From positions 327,766 through 391,765 of the forward strand of contig VZRS01001524.1 of the NCBI GenBank assembly GCA_013398055.1: DNA of 64,000 nt, given 5' to 3'. How positions within the stretch are numbered: position 1 is the stretch's first letter; each line of letters opens with the position of its first letter. The notes beneath the pieces were generated by a model. It was not told the DNA's origin, did not search any database, and saw nothing but the letters and a program-made list of their open reading frames with translations. The DNA comes from Ifrita kowaldi. Lineage: Eukaryota; Chordata; Aves; Passeriformes; Cinclosomatidae. Positions 51,401 through 61,235 of this stretch are shown here, piece after piece. A program made the position numbers and the translations under genes.

Positions 51401-54400
51401 ACAGTTATACTGGGAGAACTTCTGAGGCTTTTACCTTTTATAATCATTGTGGTGATTATGTGTTTGATGAAGGGCAGAATGCTCCACATACCCCACCCAA
51501 AACAGACAGATACTCTCCAAATCAATCTCTGAGTATAGAATTGACCTAACAAACAGTGCAAGCCCCACTTAAATGTTTTATAATCTATTAAAAACCTCAC
51601 TTCTACACCTGAAAAGAAATAAATTGTACAATATACTCCTTAATTTCAGGATACTTTAATATTGCTTATTGCTATGTTATTATTCTAACCAACAGCAGTT
51701 TTATCTAGAAATAATTCTTTATGCCTCCTAGATTGAATTGCTCTATTCCTGTATTATACAGTGGGTGTTATTTCTTGTCAAGGTTAGCTGCCTTTAACAA
51801 TTTCCCTTGAAGCTACCAGAGACAGAGACCTTGAATTTCAAAGCAAAATCACAGCAAAACCTTCATTCTTCTTGCAATAGACTTGCCTTCCCTTAAAGTA
51901 CAGGAAACTAGGCTGCAAATTTATTATTCAGCTGCTCTTTCTGCATCTTCATAAGCAAAGACTCAGGGAAGGAATTATGCAACACCCTTTTTTTTTGCTT
52001 AAGAACTGCAGCCTCTGCAGTGACAGAATGACAGCAATAAACTTGAGAAAACAGGATCCAGGAAATGAGCTTCAGCTTGGTCAGTTGTAGCAGCCCCTTA
52101 CTGACCTTCTGAGTAGCAACAAACATCATACTTGAAATCCTCACATTACATTTTGTTCTCAGGGGTTTTCTGTACCTGTCAGACCAAGGCAGAGAGTGCA
52201 CTTTACCTCACGGCTTTTTGTCATCAAAACTCTCAGAAAATTATGGATCAGTATCACAATACAAGGAGTACTTAATCCGATAAACAGTGGAAATGGGTAG
52301 TGGTGGGAAAAGAGGATCAAATAGCTATTAAAAAAATTGGATGTGTTCACCACTGCAATCTCTTTATAGAGAATACCACTTTGTTTACAGAGGACATCCT
52401 GCAATGCTGCTCTGCAAGCACAGCCCTCCTTTCTTACTAGTAGCTTGCAAAATCGTGGATCATCAGAACTGCAGCAGCAACCTCCCAATGCACCGCAAAG
52501 GTTTCAGTGTAGATCACTTAATCCATCAGAACAAAATGCTCAGACTCTCTCAGGTAATACCTTTATGGCTATATTTGACTGCTGAGGAAAGAAGGGGTAT
52601 CAGTATGCCTGTACTGCCTAACAAACTTATCTTGGAGTTTTGGAGGTTAGCAAGTGGATAACAGAAGAAGTCCTTGCAGGGTATGGATTACAAAAGAACG
52701 TGATGTAAATTTAAGCATGGCAGCACTGAGGATTGGCTAGGGGGTTCTGATTACTGGGGCACTTGTGGCAGAGCAGAGTAGTATTAAAACCAGGAGGTGT
52801 TCATGCTTCCTTCCAATGAGTGGAAAAGGATTCCTTAAGGAACTTGGAGTTACAGGAAGCGCTGAACACCTTAAGGCAGGAATTAGATGCTTAAACCTGT
52901 CCCCACTTTCCAAGTTCATGTCTGAAATGCCTATCAGCTGAATGTAAGGCTTGGTGCCACAGGTCTTCTGAATTGATTGCTGTTGTCTAGACACATCAAA
53001 TGCATGAAGTTGCTTAGGAACTTGACCCAAGGAGCTATTCTTTTCCCTCCCTCATTTCAAAAAGTCTAATAACGTCAGACACTTCTGAGATTTTGGTAGA
53101 AGACAGCATGAACTGGTAGCTGATTAACTGAGAAATCAATTAAAAGCTAATTAAAAATAACTCTCTTAAATCATGTGGCCAGAATACATATCTTCATACT
53201 GAGTTACTCCACAGATCTAAACAGTGGCCTAATTTTGAGATGTAGGACTGCATTTTGCATGATAGGGGGAAAATCATACCCTACTTCTTTCTCAGGTATA
53301 ATCTCAGCTGTACCTGCTCTGCATGATGCTCCACACCAGCAAACTCCTCAGAGTACTCCAAAGAAAAATCAGTGTTCTGTCACCCACTCCAGAAATGCTC
53401 TTCCAGAGGTGAATACGTGCTTCTCTCCAATGAATTAATTTCAAACAACATCTTTAAAGCATGTTCTTACCCTTTAAATAAGATGTAATATAATACTTCA
53501 GGCTTGAATTTGATGTGATGAAGGCCGTTTAAGGTTTACAACAAAAGTTCTCTAACACCTCAATAACAAAGTGATTCTCATCCTTTAACAGGGCATTACT
53601 TCATTGCCTATTGGCTGCAACACAAAACGAAAGTTTGGCTGATCAAGTTTATAGTGTACTATAAAGCTTATTTCTTTTCAGGGCTATAGCTTGAACTTAA
53701 GTAACCCTTGCACACTTACAGGCTAAAAGTCCACCCTGTAAACCAACAGCTTTACAAAAGAGGTAGATTACACTATGTGTTTTGGTTTTGTAGAAATATC
53801 AGTTTCACAAACTGAGCAATACGGAGGGTCTAAAGGCTATACTGGAAAAGTGTTTTGCTTTTCATACCTTTTCCTAAAGCTATGGAAACTGGGGCTTTCA
53901 GGGTCTAGATGAGGTTGTAAAATATTTAGTCACTGTTGATTTCTGTCTTAATATGTTCTTGGAGAGCATCCTGGTTAGAAGGGCCTCTGTGGAACAAAAG
54001 AAGTTATTGATGTTACTGCAGCACAATCACTTCCCTCCTATGATGATTAATAATCTTTCTGAATGTGGTTGAAAATTTAGTTGCTTTAATCAGGCTGTAA
54101 TAGCTTTCTTTTTGACAATGGATAGAAACTACCTCTTGAATCTATGAGCACAAGAATGTGTCCTGCAATTAAGGATGAAAAGCAGCTCACCCTTTCCTAT
54201 TGGTGTCCACTGTCCAAGGTAGCAGGTAATGCAAATTATGACTCAGGTTTGCGCAGCACTGTCCTCAGTTCAAGGGATTACTACACAGAGTAATACTGCA
54301 CAGAGAAAAAATACCACTGCACTGAAGATCACAGCTACCCTTTACCCTGATCCACAAGCTAGAGTACAGCAGGCTTTATGACAACCTTATTCTGCTGTTC

Positions 54401-57400
54401 AATGTTAGGGGTTAAAGATCTTGTATCAGTTGCTCACGCTCTACCCACTCCACCACTTGGGATTGCTGAGCAGTGCATATTCTAAATCTGAAGTTGATGT
54501 ATGAACTTGCTTTGGTTACCATAATATGATTGAAATCTATTTCTTCCCTGGTGTTTACAGAAACTAGAGCTGCAAGAATTTACTGCTCTAAGCTTCTAAA
54601 CCTTTAATCCTGATGCTGTATAATAACAATCCTTAAGTGCTAAACACAAATACCATGAAGAACATATTTTGAAGTCCAGCTTCTCTTCTAGGTATCCAAC
54701 ACCATTTTCCAGGTTGACAGTGCTGACTGGAGTAAACAAGCAGAGCAAACAAGACATCTAGACAAATCAAATAAACTTCAAAACAAGACCACTGAGAGAA
54801 CTGCTGATTTAATATCCATAAGTCAAGAACAAAGTATGTAATGTCATAATAAAAACTGTAACCATTGTCAGGGAAGCAAAGTTAAAAATGTATATGAACC
54901 TGGTTTAAAGAAACATTGCTGGACACTTGTGCATTAATCAGTTTGTAGAATAACAGTGGGTGTGCAGTTTTCCCTTGCTCTTTCTTTATTTGCTGCTTTA
55001 AAAAAAAAGCGTGAAATTAAACAGATCTTTGGTTCTTGTTCTGTGTTAAAATATATAAAGAAAATTACTTTTTTATTTAAGGATTTAGCTTTCTGAATGT
55101 AGTACTAGGGATAAGTAACCCAGTCTTCCATGAAGTCTGAGAATTGATGCTTCAATCTGTTGAACTTCACTGGCCTTTAAAATGTCTTCTGGTGAAGGTT
55201 CATGGAGCTCTTTTCCCAGGGCACTTTGTGTGTATTTTGAGTTATCTTTGGCTCTTGGTGACAAGGATCTGACAGTAAATCAATGCCAAAGAGACTTTCA
55301 CTACGAAATAAACTTGCAATTATTACAAGAACACTGGCCCTCTGAAAGCTGCATTCTATACTTCATCTATATTTCAAACCAAATAACTGACTGAACATCC
55401 ATGCTCTGTGTGTCCAGTATTACTAGACAACAACTGTTTTGGCTTCTCTTTACTCTTTGCCCTCTAGAACACCTCTATAGGGAGGGAAGAAGCTTCTGAA
55501 AACTTGATGAAATTAAAAGGCAGAGCCTGTTCACTGATGAACGCTCTTATTTTTGCCAAAGAATAATGCTAAGTAGTCACGGTGTATTAAAGCAATTCTA
55601 AAAATGGAGATTTAATTCTCTACAAATTTCTATTCATTTTAGGGTCTTAACACACCAAGCCATACATATACTGACCCCCTTTGCTTAGACTTGCAGCAGC
55701 TGGAACTGGTCCATGGCCTCAGCTAAGGATTTTCACTTATAAAGTGTTGAGGCTGTGAGGTCTTTCTGAAAACCCCTTTTATGACAAACTGGCTGAGGCT
55801 TTGATACTTCAGAATTCTGGATTCAAACATTCAAAACTTATCTCTAGCACAAAAAAAAAAGCCAACATGTTACCTGAAGTTTCTTATTAAGCATTTACCT
55901 AAATACTGAAACATCTCAAACTACAGTAGAAGATGAGATAAAATGTGTTGTTTATCTCTGGTTTGAAAACAGTGCTTGAGGGTTTTTTCCCCTCAAATAA
56001 TAAAGAAGTAACAGCATGGACTATTTGTACATCTGTAGGCTACTGGAAATGTGAGGACTAGCCCTTGATGGCTGACCTATTTGCTTTTAAAAAAAAAATA
56101 AATAGGGTTTAGATCTTTCAGTGAAATGAGTTTGCATGATCAATCAGGTACTCTTAAATAATGCAGGAATCAAAAGGATAGAGGGCTAGGTGGGGAGGGG
56201 AGGAAGTGAGTAAGTGGCAAAGGGCTGTGTGGAGGCTTTCTGACCAAATGTTTTGAGCATTCTGCTGGGACCTCTCCTAGAATTAACCAGGAGTTAATTT
56301 CTCATCTATAGTTGAGCTAACTATACTTTTCCCTGCCCAAAAGTGGAGAGAAATGGTCCAGTTCAACTTAAGCTTAGGAAATGTTTGGAAGAATTTGTGT
56401 CTTTCTGAACCAAATAATAAACTGCTATGTAAGCTTTTAAGTCAATTCCTGGAATGACTAAAGTTTTATCATTTAGATTTGAGAAAAAATAGTCCATAAA
56501 GTCAACATGATTGAAAAGTTCTTTTTAATTCTTCCATCAGGTCATTGTATACCCGGTGATAAATGTAACGATAAAAACATACTAGAGCCAATGTCTGAAC
56601 TTCTTCCAAGAAAGGTAAGCATTGCTCAAGTTCTATTTGAGAAGAGGCTGAGTTTACTTATGAGGTTGAATAACTCCCTGACCTGGGCTGTTCTCTAAAA
56701 ATCTGTTATTTTATGATTAGAGTATTTAGTGTACAATAGGCCTTGGGCATTGTTATAAACTGTACAGATTTATCTCATTTTTAGTGCTAAAAGCAAACAA
56801 ATCTATAGACTCTCTTCATTTCAGAAGGTAAAGTATATAAGATACATACATTATATATATAATAGTATGCCCACATTGTCATATTAAAATATGGCTTGTT
56901 TCATCTAGTTTTAATATTTAAACAAGGAACTACTGTTCCTTGATCTAGTTCTGATATCCAAGTTACTAGAGTGCTTTCCCTTGCTGATCCAGTAACAAAA
57001 ATAAGAGCAGTGTGGAATATAGTCTTGGTGCTATTGGAAAACCTATTCTGAAATAAGACAAAGCACTTTTAATGACTAACGGTATTTATGGCAGTTAAGC
57101 AAAATATTTCCTAGCATACAGTAAGTAAATGGAAGGACAGAGATATTTTCTCATTTACTAAATTCTTCTCGTGTAATCAGCTCTCTGAAAACATTAGATC
57201 AAAATTACTAAGAAGAGATCATGCTAATCTCTGGACCTAAAAAGTTTTCTATATCATCTGTTGCACTAAAATGTTTCTAGGATTTTTCTTTAGGCACTTA
57301 GCTTTCAGAAAGCTATTAACTAACATGTTGAATTCAATTCCAAAAATATCTATTTCCTTCATAAGGACATGCTTCTGCTAGAAGCAGGATTTCTTAACAA

Positions 57401-60239
57401 TACTGGTTTTATTCTGGTTTATGCTGTGAAGAAAATGCCACAAGGGAACAAACAAAACCCACAAGCCTAATATAAAGCTATTGTTATGTAAGGATTGTGT
57501 ATAGAGAATAGATGGATGTTCTCTGTATTAAAACCTTGTCAATGGACCTTGTGTAAACTCAGCCTTGTGAATTCATGTTTTCTGAAATGAATAAGTGGAG
57601 AGGTAGACTTAAATGGTAAGAATAGCTATAAATGCTAATGATTGCTGGCATATTGCCAAAGATTCTCAAAGTTGATGAGAATGCATATTAAAGTGTTCCT
57701 AGATTGCTGTATTTGCACTAATATCCTGCCAAAGGAAGGATATTCTGGTGTAGATATTTCCAAATAGGCCCAGCCAAACAACACTGTGCTAATGTAAGAA
57801 TTAAGCAGGAAAAAGATGTCAGTAGTTGCAGCATATGTTTTCCTCTTCTGTGTTTTCCTTTTTCTAATAACTTCAGGATACAGAATTTAAGATTATAGAT
57901 TCCTGGGTAAGCCTCTGTAAAACGATGAAGCTTCCAGCTCCAATAAAAGCCTCTGCTGAGAGCTTCAATCAGTTCAGGGATGCAGTATTAAAGAGGACTG
58001 GGCAAGTGCAGGAGTTAAAAAGGCCTCTGGTGCAAGCCGAGAGGGAGCTGCAAAATCTTCCGCAAGAAAACGAAAGGTTTGTAACCACATATGTTTAAGT
58101 ATTATTCTGGTTTTTGCCTGTATGGTATACTGGGTGACTTAGTTATTCAGGAACAAGTGTTTTGGGTTAGGTAACTGCCACAGGTCAGGTGAAGCTGGGG
58201 GGCCGTACCACTCTAAGCACAACTGCACATCCAAAATGCTGTTAGTGTGCTTCGGGGTTGGTTTTTTTTTTGTTTGTTTGGTGGTGGGTTTTTTTGGTTG
58301 TTTTATTTTTTTTCTGGATGGAGAAGTGTTTGGTTTTTGTTTGGCCAATAAGGTGAGGGTTTTTGGTCCCCTGGAGCACTCAATGCTTCTGGTCACGACC
58401 AGAGTTCACATTTGTCCTTAGTATCTTATTTTCTTATTGCTCTCCTAAGGGGATACAGAATACCATAGTCTTTGAGAGCATGGTGTTAACATAGTTATGC
58501 AGGGGTTCCAGTGTGCACCACTTCAAACAGTAGAATTCTTTGCATTGCTGTAGAAAAGCACCTTCAATAAGCCCCTGCTGTAGTATTCTTCCCTAGTTGT
58601 TTGCAGCCCATTTTAGGGAGTGCCCTGAGGTCTATGGTCATGCTGAGTGGGATAAGTGACTGCCTACCAATTACTGCATTGCAGTAATATAAAAAAATAT
58701 GGAGTTTGCCACCTTCTGGAAACCGTGTTTGCAGTATTTCCCTCTTCAGTAGTCTTGATTTTTTTTTTCTTGTCTGTTTGACCCTGTGAAAGATAAATCT
58801 GAGCTGGTTCCTATATTCTCCTGCACTTGCCCGTTCCTGGTTGTATCAGAATAAGTCAATTGTTTGGATTGTTTTATTTTAATAATCAGAGCATTTGAGA
58901 GACTTAAGAGTATACTCCTGGTTCAAAATTTAGTGAAATCTACCTCAACTAATTGAAGAGGATGAAGGTAGAAGAAAAACACCACAGGCCAAGAAAGTAA
59001 CAGAAAATTATGAATTTCAAAGCAAGTGTATGTAAGTTTTGTGTAGCACATCTATAAATCCCACATGCATACAGATTAGAAATGGGACACAGGAAACATG
59101 TACCTACTACAACCCAACAATTGTGTGCACGTAACTCTTGTGACGGGAAATCACTCTGAAACAATGTGACAGAGAACCACAGTTTAAGTCCTGGGCACTG
59201 ATTGAAATCATTTGCAGAATTCTATCAGGTTGTTATGAAAAAAAAAGAACTTTTATCCTATACTGATTTCTTCTCCTGTCTTTAAAGGGGCCATGAAAGC
59301 ACAGGATTGGATGCCATGGCAGCAACAGACTGTGAGCTTGAAAACGAAATACATAAGAGCAAACTGCCCAAAGCTCAACAACATATTCTTGATCAAGACC
59401 GTAACTTGGCTAGAAAAATGGAACAAGAACGCAGGAGGAAGGAAGCAGTAAGTTGCTGACTCTTGCTACACGTTTTTTTTTTCAACTTTACTAGAGAATA
59501 AACAAATATTAGGTCAGGTCCTTATTTCAAAGGATCTGAATGATTGAAAATGACAGAACTATACTACCTGAAGAGCTAGTCCAGAAAATGCAAAAGGAAA
59601 TTCAAAGTATGTCTTCAAGTGACGTCATATGAAAAGCTATCTGCTTGGTCTTATTATTCCCATAAGCTGAGAATAATTGTGTGGTAAAATAAAATTCTGA
59701 AGAGCAGTCCCTGTCCTCTAAATAATTACCAGCCTTGAGTCTTGCAAGCTGTTCATCCTCTTTAATGTGTTCCATGTCAATAAAAGTGCTAGTCATACTA
59801 TTCTGGTGTGAAATATCAAGCCTGAGCCTTTTTAAAACTATCTGGTTTTATTGGTGAAAGTAATTAATGTTTTTAATTGCTACCTTTTTTAGATTAAACA
59901 TTTTTTGAAAATTCATAGTGTTGTACAATGGAATGTAAGTACCAGTGTGAGACCGTGCTGGATTCAGGTAAGTTTGACTGAAGCTTTCATTCTTCAGCTT
60001 TTTTCTGAGGGCTTCAAAAACAAGCACACTCAAATTTGTCATACTAGAGAAGCCATACATTTTTTGAGAAGATGCTTTTATAGATTTTCTTAAATCACTA
60101 AGTATTTGACCTGCATAGTATTCATTAATGTCTGACTGCTCTGAAAAGACACTCGTTTGCTTTCTTGCAGACAGCTTGGATAATTGATGTGAATCTGCAG
60201 AGAGATATTATGGCATCTTTCGAAGAATATCTTGAGTGA
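39263..60239 (+). CDS. BRDT: Bromodomain testis-associated protein BRDT, complete coding sequence in 19 exons
   Basis: BRDT is the germ-cell member of the BET family. In mammals it binds acetylated histone H4 in meiotic and post-meiotic male germ cells, controls transcription and drives the exchange of histones for transition proteins and protamines. The exons assemble, with all phases closing, into 1007 residues; human BRDT has 947. In order: bromodomain 1, about 28-133 (WPF 49-51, Tyr65, Pro-Met-Asp 72-74, pocket Asn108); bromodomain 2, about 281-390 (WPF 304-306, Asn363); an acidic Ser cluster, about 409-430; a Lys-rich basic segment, about 459-500; the ET domain, about 520-595; a Ser tract, about 644-678; a divergent linker; and the C-terminal BET motif, about 960-1007, which in BRD4 and BRDT contacts P-TEFb. 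The start MS, then NPPPPEYIN, matches the BRDT N-terminus. BRD2, BRD3 and BRD4 are excluded by overall length and the short C-terminus. The bromodomain 2 ZA loop is abnormal (see findings). Confidence 0.95.
39452..41556 (+). other. BRDT intron 1
   Basis: 2.1 kb of AT-rich intron. A 14-base unit (acaatgtatatgt plus t/g) is repeated in tandem at 40901-40928. Nothing else is recognised. Confidence 0.8.
41557..41694 (+). CDS. BRDT: BRDT coding exon 2 (bromodomain 1 core)
   Basis: Residues 64-109, phase 0 at both ends. It begins DYYTIIKKPMDLGTIKKRL, giving the intact ZA-loop tyrosines and the PMD motif. It ends NCYMYNK, which contains the acetyl-lysine-binding Asn108. The acceptor is CCCACAG and the donor AAG|GTATGT. 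Confidence 0.96.
42423..42552 (+). CDS. BRDT: BRDT coding exon 3 (end of bromodomain 1)
   Basis: Residues 110-152 plus one base. PGDDIVFMAEELEKVFMQK is the BC loop and helix C of bromodomain 1. It is followed by a lysine-rich tail (KGKTKGKK). The acceptor is TTTTGCAG and the donor GAAG|GTAAGG. Confidence 0.95.
42712..42748. repeat. A16-GA-T13-A6 homopolymer hairpin tract in BRDT intron 3
   Basis: A run of 16 A, then GA, then 13 T, then 6 A. The A and T arms can pair, and the tract is likely to slip in replication and sequencing, so its length here is uncertain. Confidence 0.8.
43372..43544 (+). CDS. BRDT: BRDT coding exon 4 (linker between bromodomains)
   Basis: Completes codon 153 and runs to residue 210, phase 0 at the end. 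It is a Gln/Pro/Ser-rich linker ending LTALMPAAVSITK. The acceptor is ATAACCAG and the donor AAA|GTAAGT. Sequence conservation is low, but the phase fits exon 3 exactly. Confidence 0.9.
44638..45009 (+). CDS. BRDT: BRDT coding exon 5 (KGVKRKADTTTP motif and first half of bromodomain 2)
   Basis: Residues 211-334, phase 0 at both ends. KKGVKRKADTTTP is the conserved BET motif before bromodomain 2. Helix Z (EQLKHCNAILKEMFSKKH) and the WPF shelf (304-306) are intact. The ZA loop between residues 312 and 328 departs strongly from the family, with no insertion or deletion. The donor is AAA|GTAAGT. Confidence 0.95.
46007..46135 (+). CDS. BRDT: BRDT coding exon 6 (bromodomain 2 helices A-B and pocket Asn)
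   Basis: Residues 335-377, phase 0. FATDVRLMFMSCYKHNSPDH matches the BET bromodomain 2 core and includes the acetyl-lysine Asn363. It is well conserved, unlike the ZA loop one exon earlier. Confidence 0.96.
46306..46494 (+). CDS. BRDT: BRDT coding exon 7 (end of bromodomain 2, acidic serine cluster)
   Basis: Residues 378-440, phase 0. DVFEMHFAKIPDEP closes bromodomain 2. Residues of about 409-430 alternate Ser with Glu/Asp and correspond to the phosphorylation cluster found after bromodomain 2 in BET proteins. Several Ser residues fit the CK2 pattern S-x-x-E/D. The donor is CAA|GTAAGC. Confidence 0.94.
47481..47498. other. Short assembly gap (18 N) between T runs in BRDT intron 7
   Basis: 18 N bases are flanked by long T runs. 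A G-rich strand segment (GGGGGGCGGGGGTGGGGG) follows at 47510-47527. The true tract length is unknown. Confidence 0.98.
47805..47992 (+). CDS. BRDT: BRDT coding exon 8 (lysine-rich basic segment)
   Basis: Residues 441-502 plus two bases. It opens LKALHQQLWVLTKA, the BET motif after bromodomain 2. It continues as a Lys/Arg-rich stretch that probably serves nuclear import and nucleic-acid or chromatin contact. The acceptor has a long T-rich tract ending GATAG. Confidence 0.93.
48067..48356 (+). CDS. BRDT: BRDT coding exon 9 (ET domain)
   Basis: Residues 503-599 plus one base. The extra-terminal (NET) domain is read clearly: KPMNYDEKRQLSLDINKLPG, then a segment matching LGKVVHIIQSREP, then NPDEIEIDFETL and STLRELEKYV. 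It is almost identical to the mammalian domain and binds effector proteins such as NSD3 and JMJD6 in the family. The exon is flanked by two very short introns, 74 and 84 bases. Confidence 0.96.
48441..48554 (+). CDS. BRDT: BRDT coding exon 10 (post-ET helix)
   Basis: Completes codon 600 and runs to 637 plus one base. SKEELNSERKQELEKRLLDV matches the helical segment after the ET domain. The donor is AAGA|GTAATG, weaker than the others in the gene but in the phase the next exon needs. Confidence 0.9.
48555..50096 (+). other. BRDT intron 10
   Basis: 1.5 kb without a recognisable exon. A 65-codon open frame at 49624-49821 resembles nothing known. Confidence 0.75.
50097..50219 (+). CDS. BRDT: BRDT coding exon 11 (serine-rich tract)
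   Basis: Completes codon 638 and runs to 678 plus one base. It encodes Ser-rich sequence with interspersed Asp and Glu (SDSSSSDSSDSES). This matches the Ser tract of mammalian BRDT and offers many CK2-type sites. Such tracts vary in length between species. Confidence 0.92.
50391..50432. repeat. A/C-rich low-complexity tract in BRDT intron 11
   Basis: Repeated AAAC, AAAACAAC and ACCCC blocks with very little G or T, like the tracts at 18053 and 23820. Confidence 0.5.
51100..51167 (+). CDS. BRDT: BRDT coding exon 12 (divergent linker)
   Basis: Completes codon 679 and runs to 701, phase 0 at the end. VTETCSKQTGARQNCAASTE is not conserved enough to recognise alone. The call rests on its splice signals (TTCACAG, AAG|GTAAAC) and on phases fitting both neighbours. 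A second in-frame AG six bases inside could remove two residues. Confidence 0.75.
51168..52390 (+). other. BRDT intron 12
   Basis: 1.2 kb of intron, with no exon or repeat recognised. Confidence 0.7.
52391..52553 (+). CDS. BRDT: BRDT coding exon 13 (Gln/Ser-rich linker)
   Basis: Residues 702-755 plus one base. It is rich in Gln, Ser, Pro and Asn (SSELQQQPPNAPQRFQ), like the linker of mammalian BRDT, but poorly conserved in detail. The acceptor is TTGTTTACAG and the donor TCAG|GTAATA. Acceptors at 52440 and 52443 would break the frame, which is why I chose 52390. Confidence 0.8.
53296..53408 (+). CDS. BRDT: BRDT coding exon 14 (divergent linker)
   Basis: Completes codon 756 and runs to 793, phase 0 at the end. 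Pro/Gln/Ser-rich (APHQQTPQSTPKKN). The acceptor is TTTCTCAG and the donor GAG|GTGAAT. The phases fit both neighbours. Confidence 0.8.
53409..54691 (+). other. BRDT intron 14
   Basis: 1.3 kb of intron, with nothing recognised. Confidence 0.7.
54692..54833 (+). CDS. BRDT: BRDT coding exon 15 (divergent linker)
   Basis: Residues 794-840 plus one base. VSNTIFQVDSADWSKQAEQ and a following hydrophilic stretch. The acceptor is TCTTCTAG and the donor CAAA|GTATGT. It is called from splice signals and phase, with little recognisable conservation. Confidence 0.75.
54834..56540 (+). other. BRDT intron 15
   Basis: 1.7 kb of intron. The 70-codon open frame at 55182-55394 has no supporting splice sites or similarity. 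Confidence 0.7.
56541..56614 (+). CDS. BRDT: BRDT coding exon 16 (divergent linker)
   Basis: Completes codon 841 and runs to 865, phase 0 at the end. It reads SHCIPGDKCNDKNILEPMSE and a short tail. The acceptor is TTCCATCAG and the donor AAG|GTAAGC. It is accepted because both phases fit exactly. Confidence 0.77.
56615..57876 (+). other. BRDT intron 16
   Basis: 1.3 kb of AT-rich intron with a short TA run near 56850-56861. Confidence 0.75.
57877..58076 (+). CDS. BRDT: BRDT coding exon 17 (conserved DSW...FNQFR segment)
   Basis: Residues 866-931 plus two bases. KIIDSWVSLCKTMKLPAPIK and SAESFNQFRDAV align with the mammalian segment around ADSWKSLGK and SSDELFNQFRKAA, marking the start of the conserved C-terminal region. 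A charged helical stretch follows. The donor is AAAG|GTTTGT. Confidence 0.92.
58252..58313. repeat. T/G-rich low-complexity tract in BRDT intron 17
   Basis: Runs of T with GTTTG, GGTGGTGGG and GGTTG blocks; in effect the complement of the A/C-rich tracts elsewhere in the window. A 61-codon frame across it codes mostly Phe, Val and Gly and is not a gene. Confidence 0.55.
59288..59447 (+). CDS. BRDT: BRDT coding exon 18 (C-terminal charged helix)
   Basis: Completes codon 932 and runs to 985, phase 0 at the end. The end of the exon reads DQDRNLARKMEQERRRKEA and aligns with mammalian KDRDLARQKEQERRRREA, the hallmark BET C-terminal motif. The acceptor is TCTTTAAAG and the donor GCA|GTAAGT. Confidence 0.95.
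60171..60239 (+). CDS. BRDT: BRDT coding exon 19 (C-terminus and stop)
   Basis: Residues 986-1007 and the TGA stop at 60237-60239. IIDVNLQRDIMASFEEYLE matches the mammalian ending around TIDMTLQSDIMTMFE. The acceptor is CTTTCTTGCAG. This short acidic-hydrophobic tail is the part that contacts cyclin T/CDK9 in BET proteins. Confidence 0.95.
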   Translation, partial: TAWIIDVNLQRDIMASFEEYLE

Positions 60240-60970
60240 CAGCAGTAGTTTATATAGAATTTACCTTCAAACTACTACAAATAGCACAGTTTTGTACCTG
60301 TTAGGATCTTAAATGTTAAGACCACTTCAAAGATCTTCTCTAAAATGCTTTGTATTAAAAGCTTGTTCATTAATACCTGTAGTGTCACAAGGGTTTTTTT
60401 TTTTACTGCTTGTTTATAACACGTAATCTAGTCTGCTACACAGTGGAATGGAGTTGTTCATTTGATTACAGTTTCATCTGTTGTGTATATATGGTATTTT
60501 AAAAATCATTTTTACTTTACTGTGACACACCTGCACAAAATCTGGGCTGTGAGAAAAAGATCTCTCTAATAGTGATACTGTCTGAGGGGTGTGTAACATT
60601 ACCTGTAATCATAAAAAAAGCTTCCAGGAACTCTATAATTTCTGTAGTAAATATTATGTACTTGCATGTCTTTTAAGGCCCAGATGTGTTTAATATATTT
60701 TATGTTAACATAACATTTAGCTAAGGGTGCAAACATGTTTACCACAGTAGTTCTAGTTCTTCTCAGGAAGAAATCATCTAAAACAACTGGCTCCAGTTTG
60801 AAAGATTTTCAGATTAATGCAAGATATTATTAATGTCGAAAAATTGTCTGAGGTAGAAACTGGAATGTAAAAACCATACATTCTTGTTGATTATATACAG
60901 CTATGGGAAATTAACATGGGACGAATGAAACATTGTTTTATAAAATAAATACCAAAACACAATGTGTGTT
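60240..60970 (+). other. BRDT: BRDT 3' untranslated region
   Basis: About 0.7 kb of AT-rich sequence between the stop codon and the first good poly(A) signal. No splice sites or open frames of note. Confidence 0.7.
60944..60949 (+). terminator. BRDT: BRDT poly(A) signal AATAAA
   Basis: A canonical AATAAA is followed 13-22 bases downstream by the GT-rich element atgtgtgtt. Cleavage would fall at about 60960-60970. A second AATAAA at about 61844 could serve a longer form. Confidence 0.6.
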
Positions 60971-60974
60971 AGAG

Positions 60975-61014
60975 AAACTCTGGGTGGAAGGGGCCCCCTT
61001 CAGACAACCTAGTT
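60975..61014 (-). mobile_element. CR1 LINE relic, left part
   Basis: The + strand tgggtggaaggggcccc, then ttcagacaacctagtt, resembles the reverse complement of the CR1 3' end (GGTTGGAAGGGACC, then a CATCTAGTT-like block). It is degenerate. Its apparent continuation (atctcattgagcctcccact) lies at 61236-61262, beyond the inserted element. Confidence 0.4.
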
Positions 61015-61235
61015 CAGTAGTCTCCAAACCCTTTCTGTCATGTACCCCATCATTTAAAAATTTTAAGCATGGACTCCAAGACCATATATATTTATTAATT
61101 TATAAATTATATACAACATTTCTATTTTTGTTTTTAATCCTGTTTATTTAATTTTGCTTAGTTATTATTTTGTTTTGTAATTTTTAAAAATTGTATTCAA
61201 TACTTTTTTCCCATACTCCACTTTGGAGACTACAG
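61015..61235. mobile_element. hAT-like MITE with 14-bp terminal inverted repeats
   Basis: The left end reads cagtagtctccaaa. The right end, reverse-complemented, reads ctgtagtctccaaa, so 13 of 14 bases match. The 221-base body is AT-rich and carries no open frame. CAG-type termini followed by a TCTCCAAA-like block are typical of non-autonomous hAT elements. The 8-base flanks acctagtt and atctcatt match at 5 of 8 positions, as an old target-site duplication might. The family name cannot be set without a library search. Confidence 0.55.

Noticed and set aside
52441..52553. Shorter version of BRDT exon 13 starting after TACTAG or TAGTAG
   Set aside because: Either start puts the exon in the wrong phase after exon 12 and brings an in-frame stop; the acceptor at 52390 keeps the frame open.
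58236..58421. 61-codon Phe/Val-rich membrane-like frame in BRDT intron 17
   Set aside because: It is translated from a T/G-rich low-complexity tract.
59893..59936. Extra exon between BRDT exons 18 and 19 (acceptor-like TTTTTTAG, donor-like AAT|GTAAGT)
   Set aside because: Exon 18 ends and exon 19 begins in phase 0 and the joined protein matches the BET C-terminus without it; the 44 bases would shift the frame.
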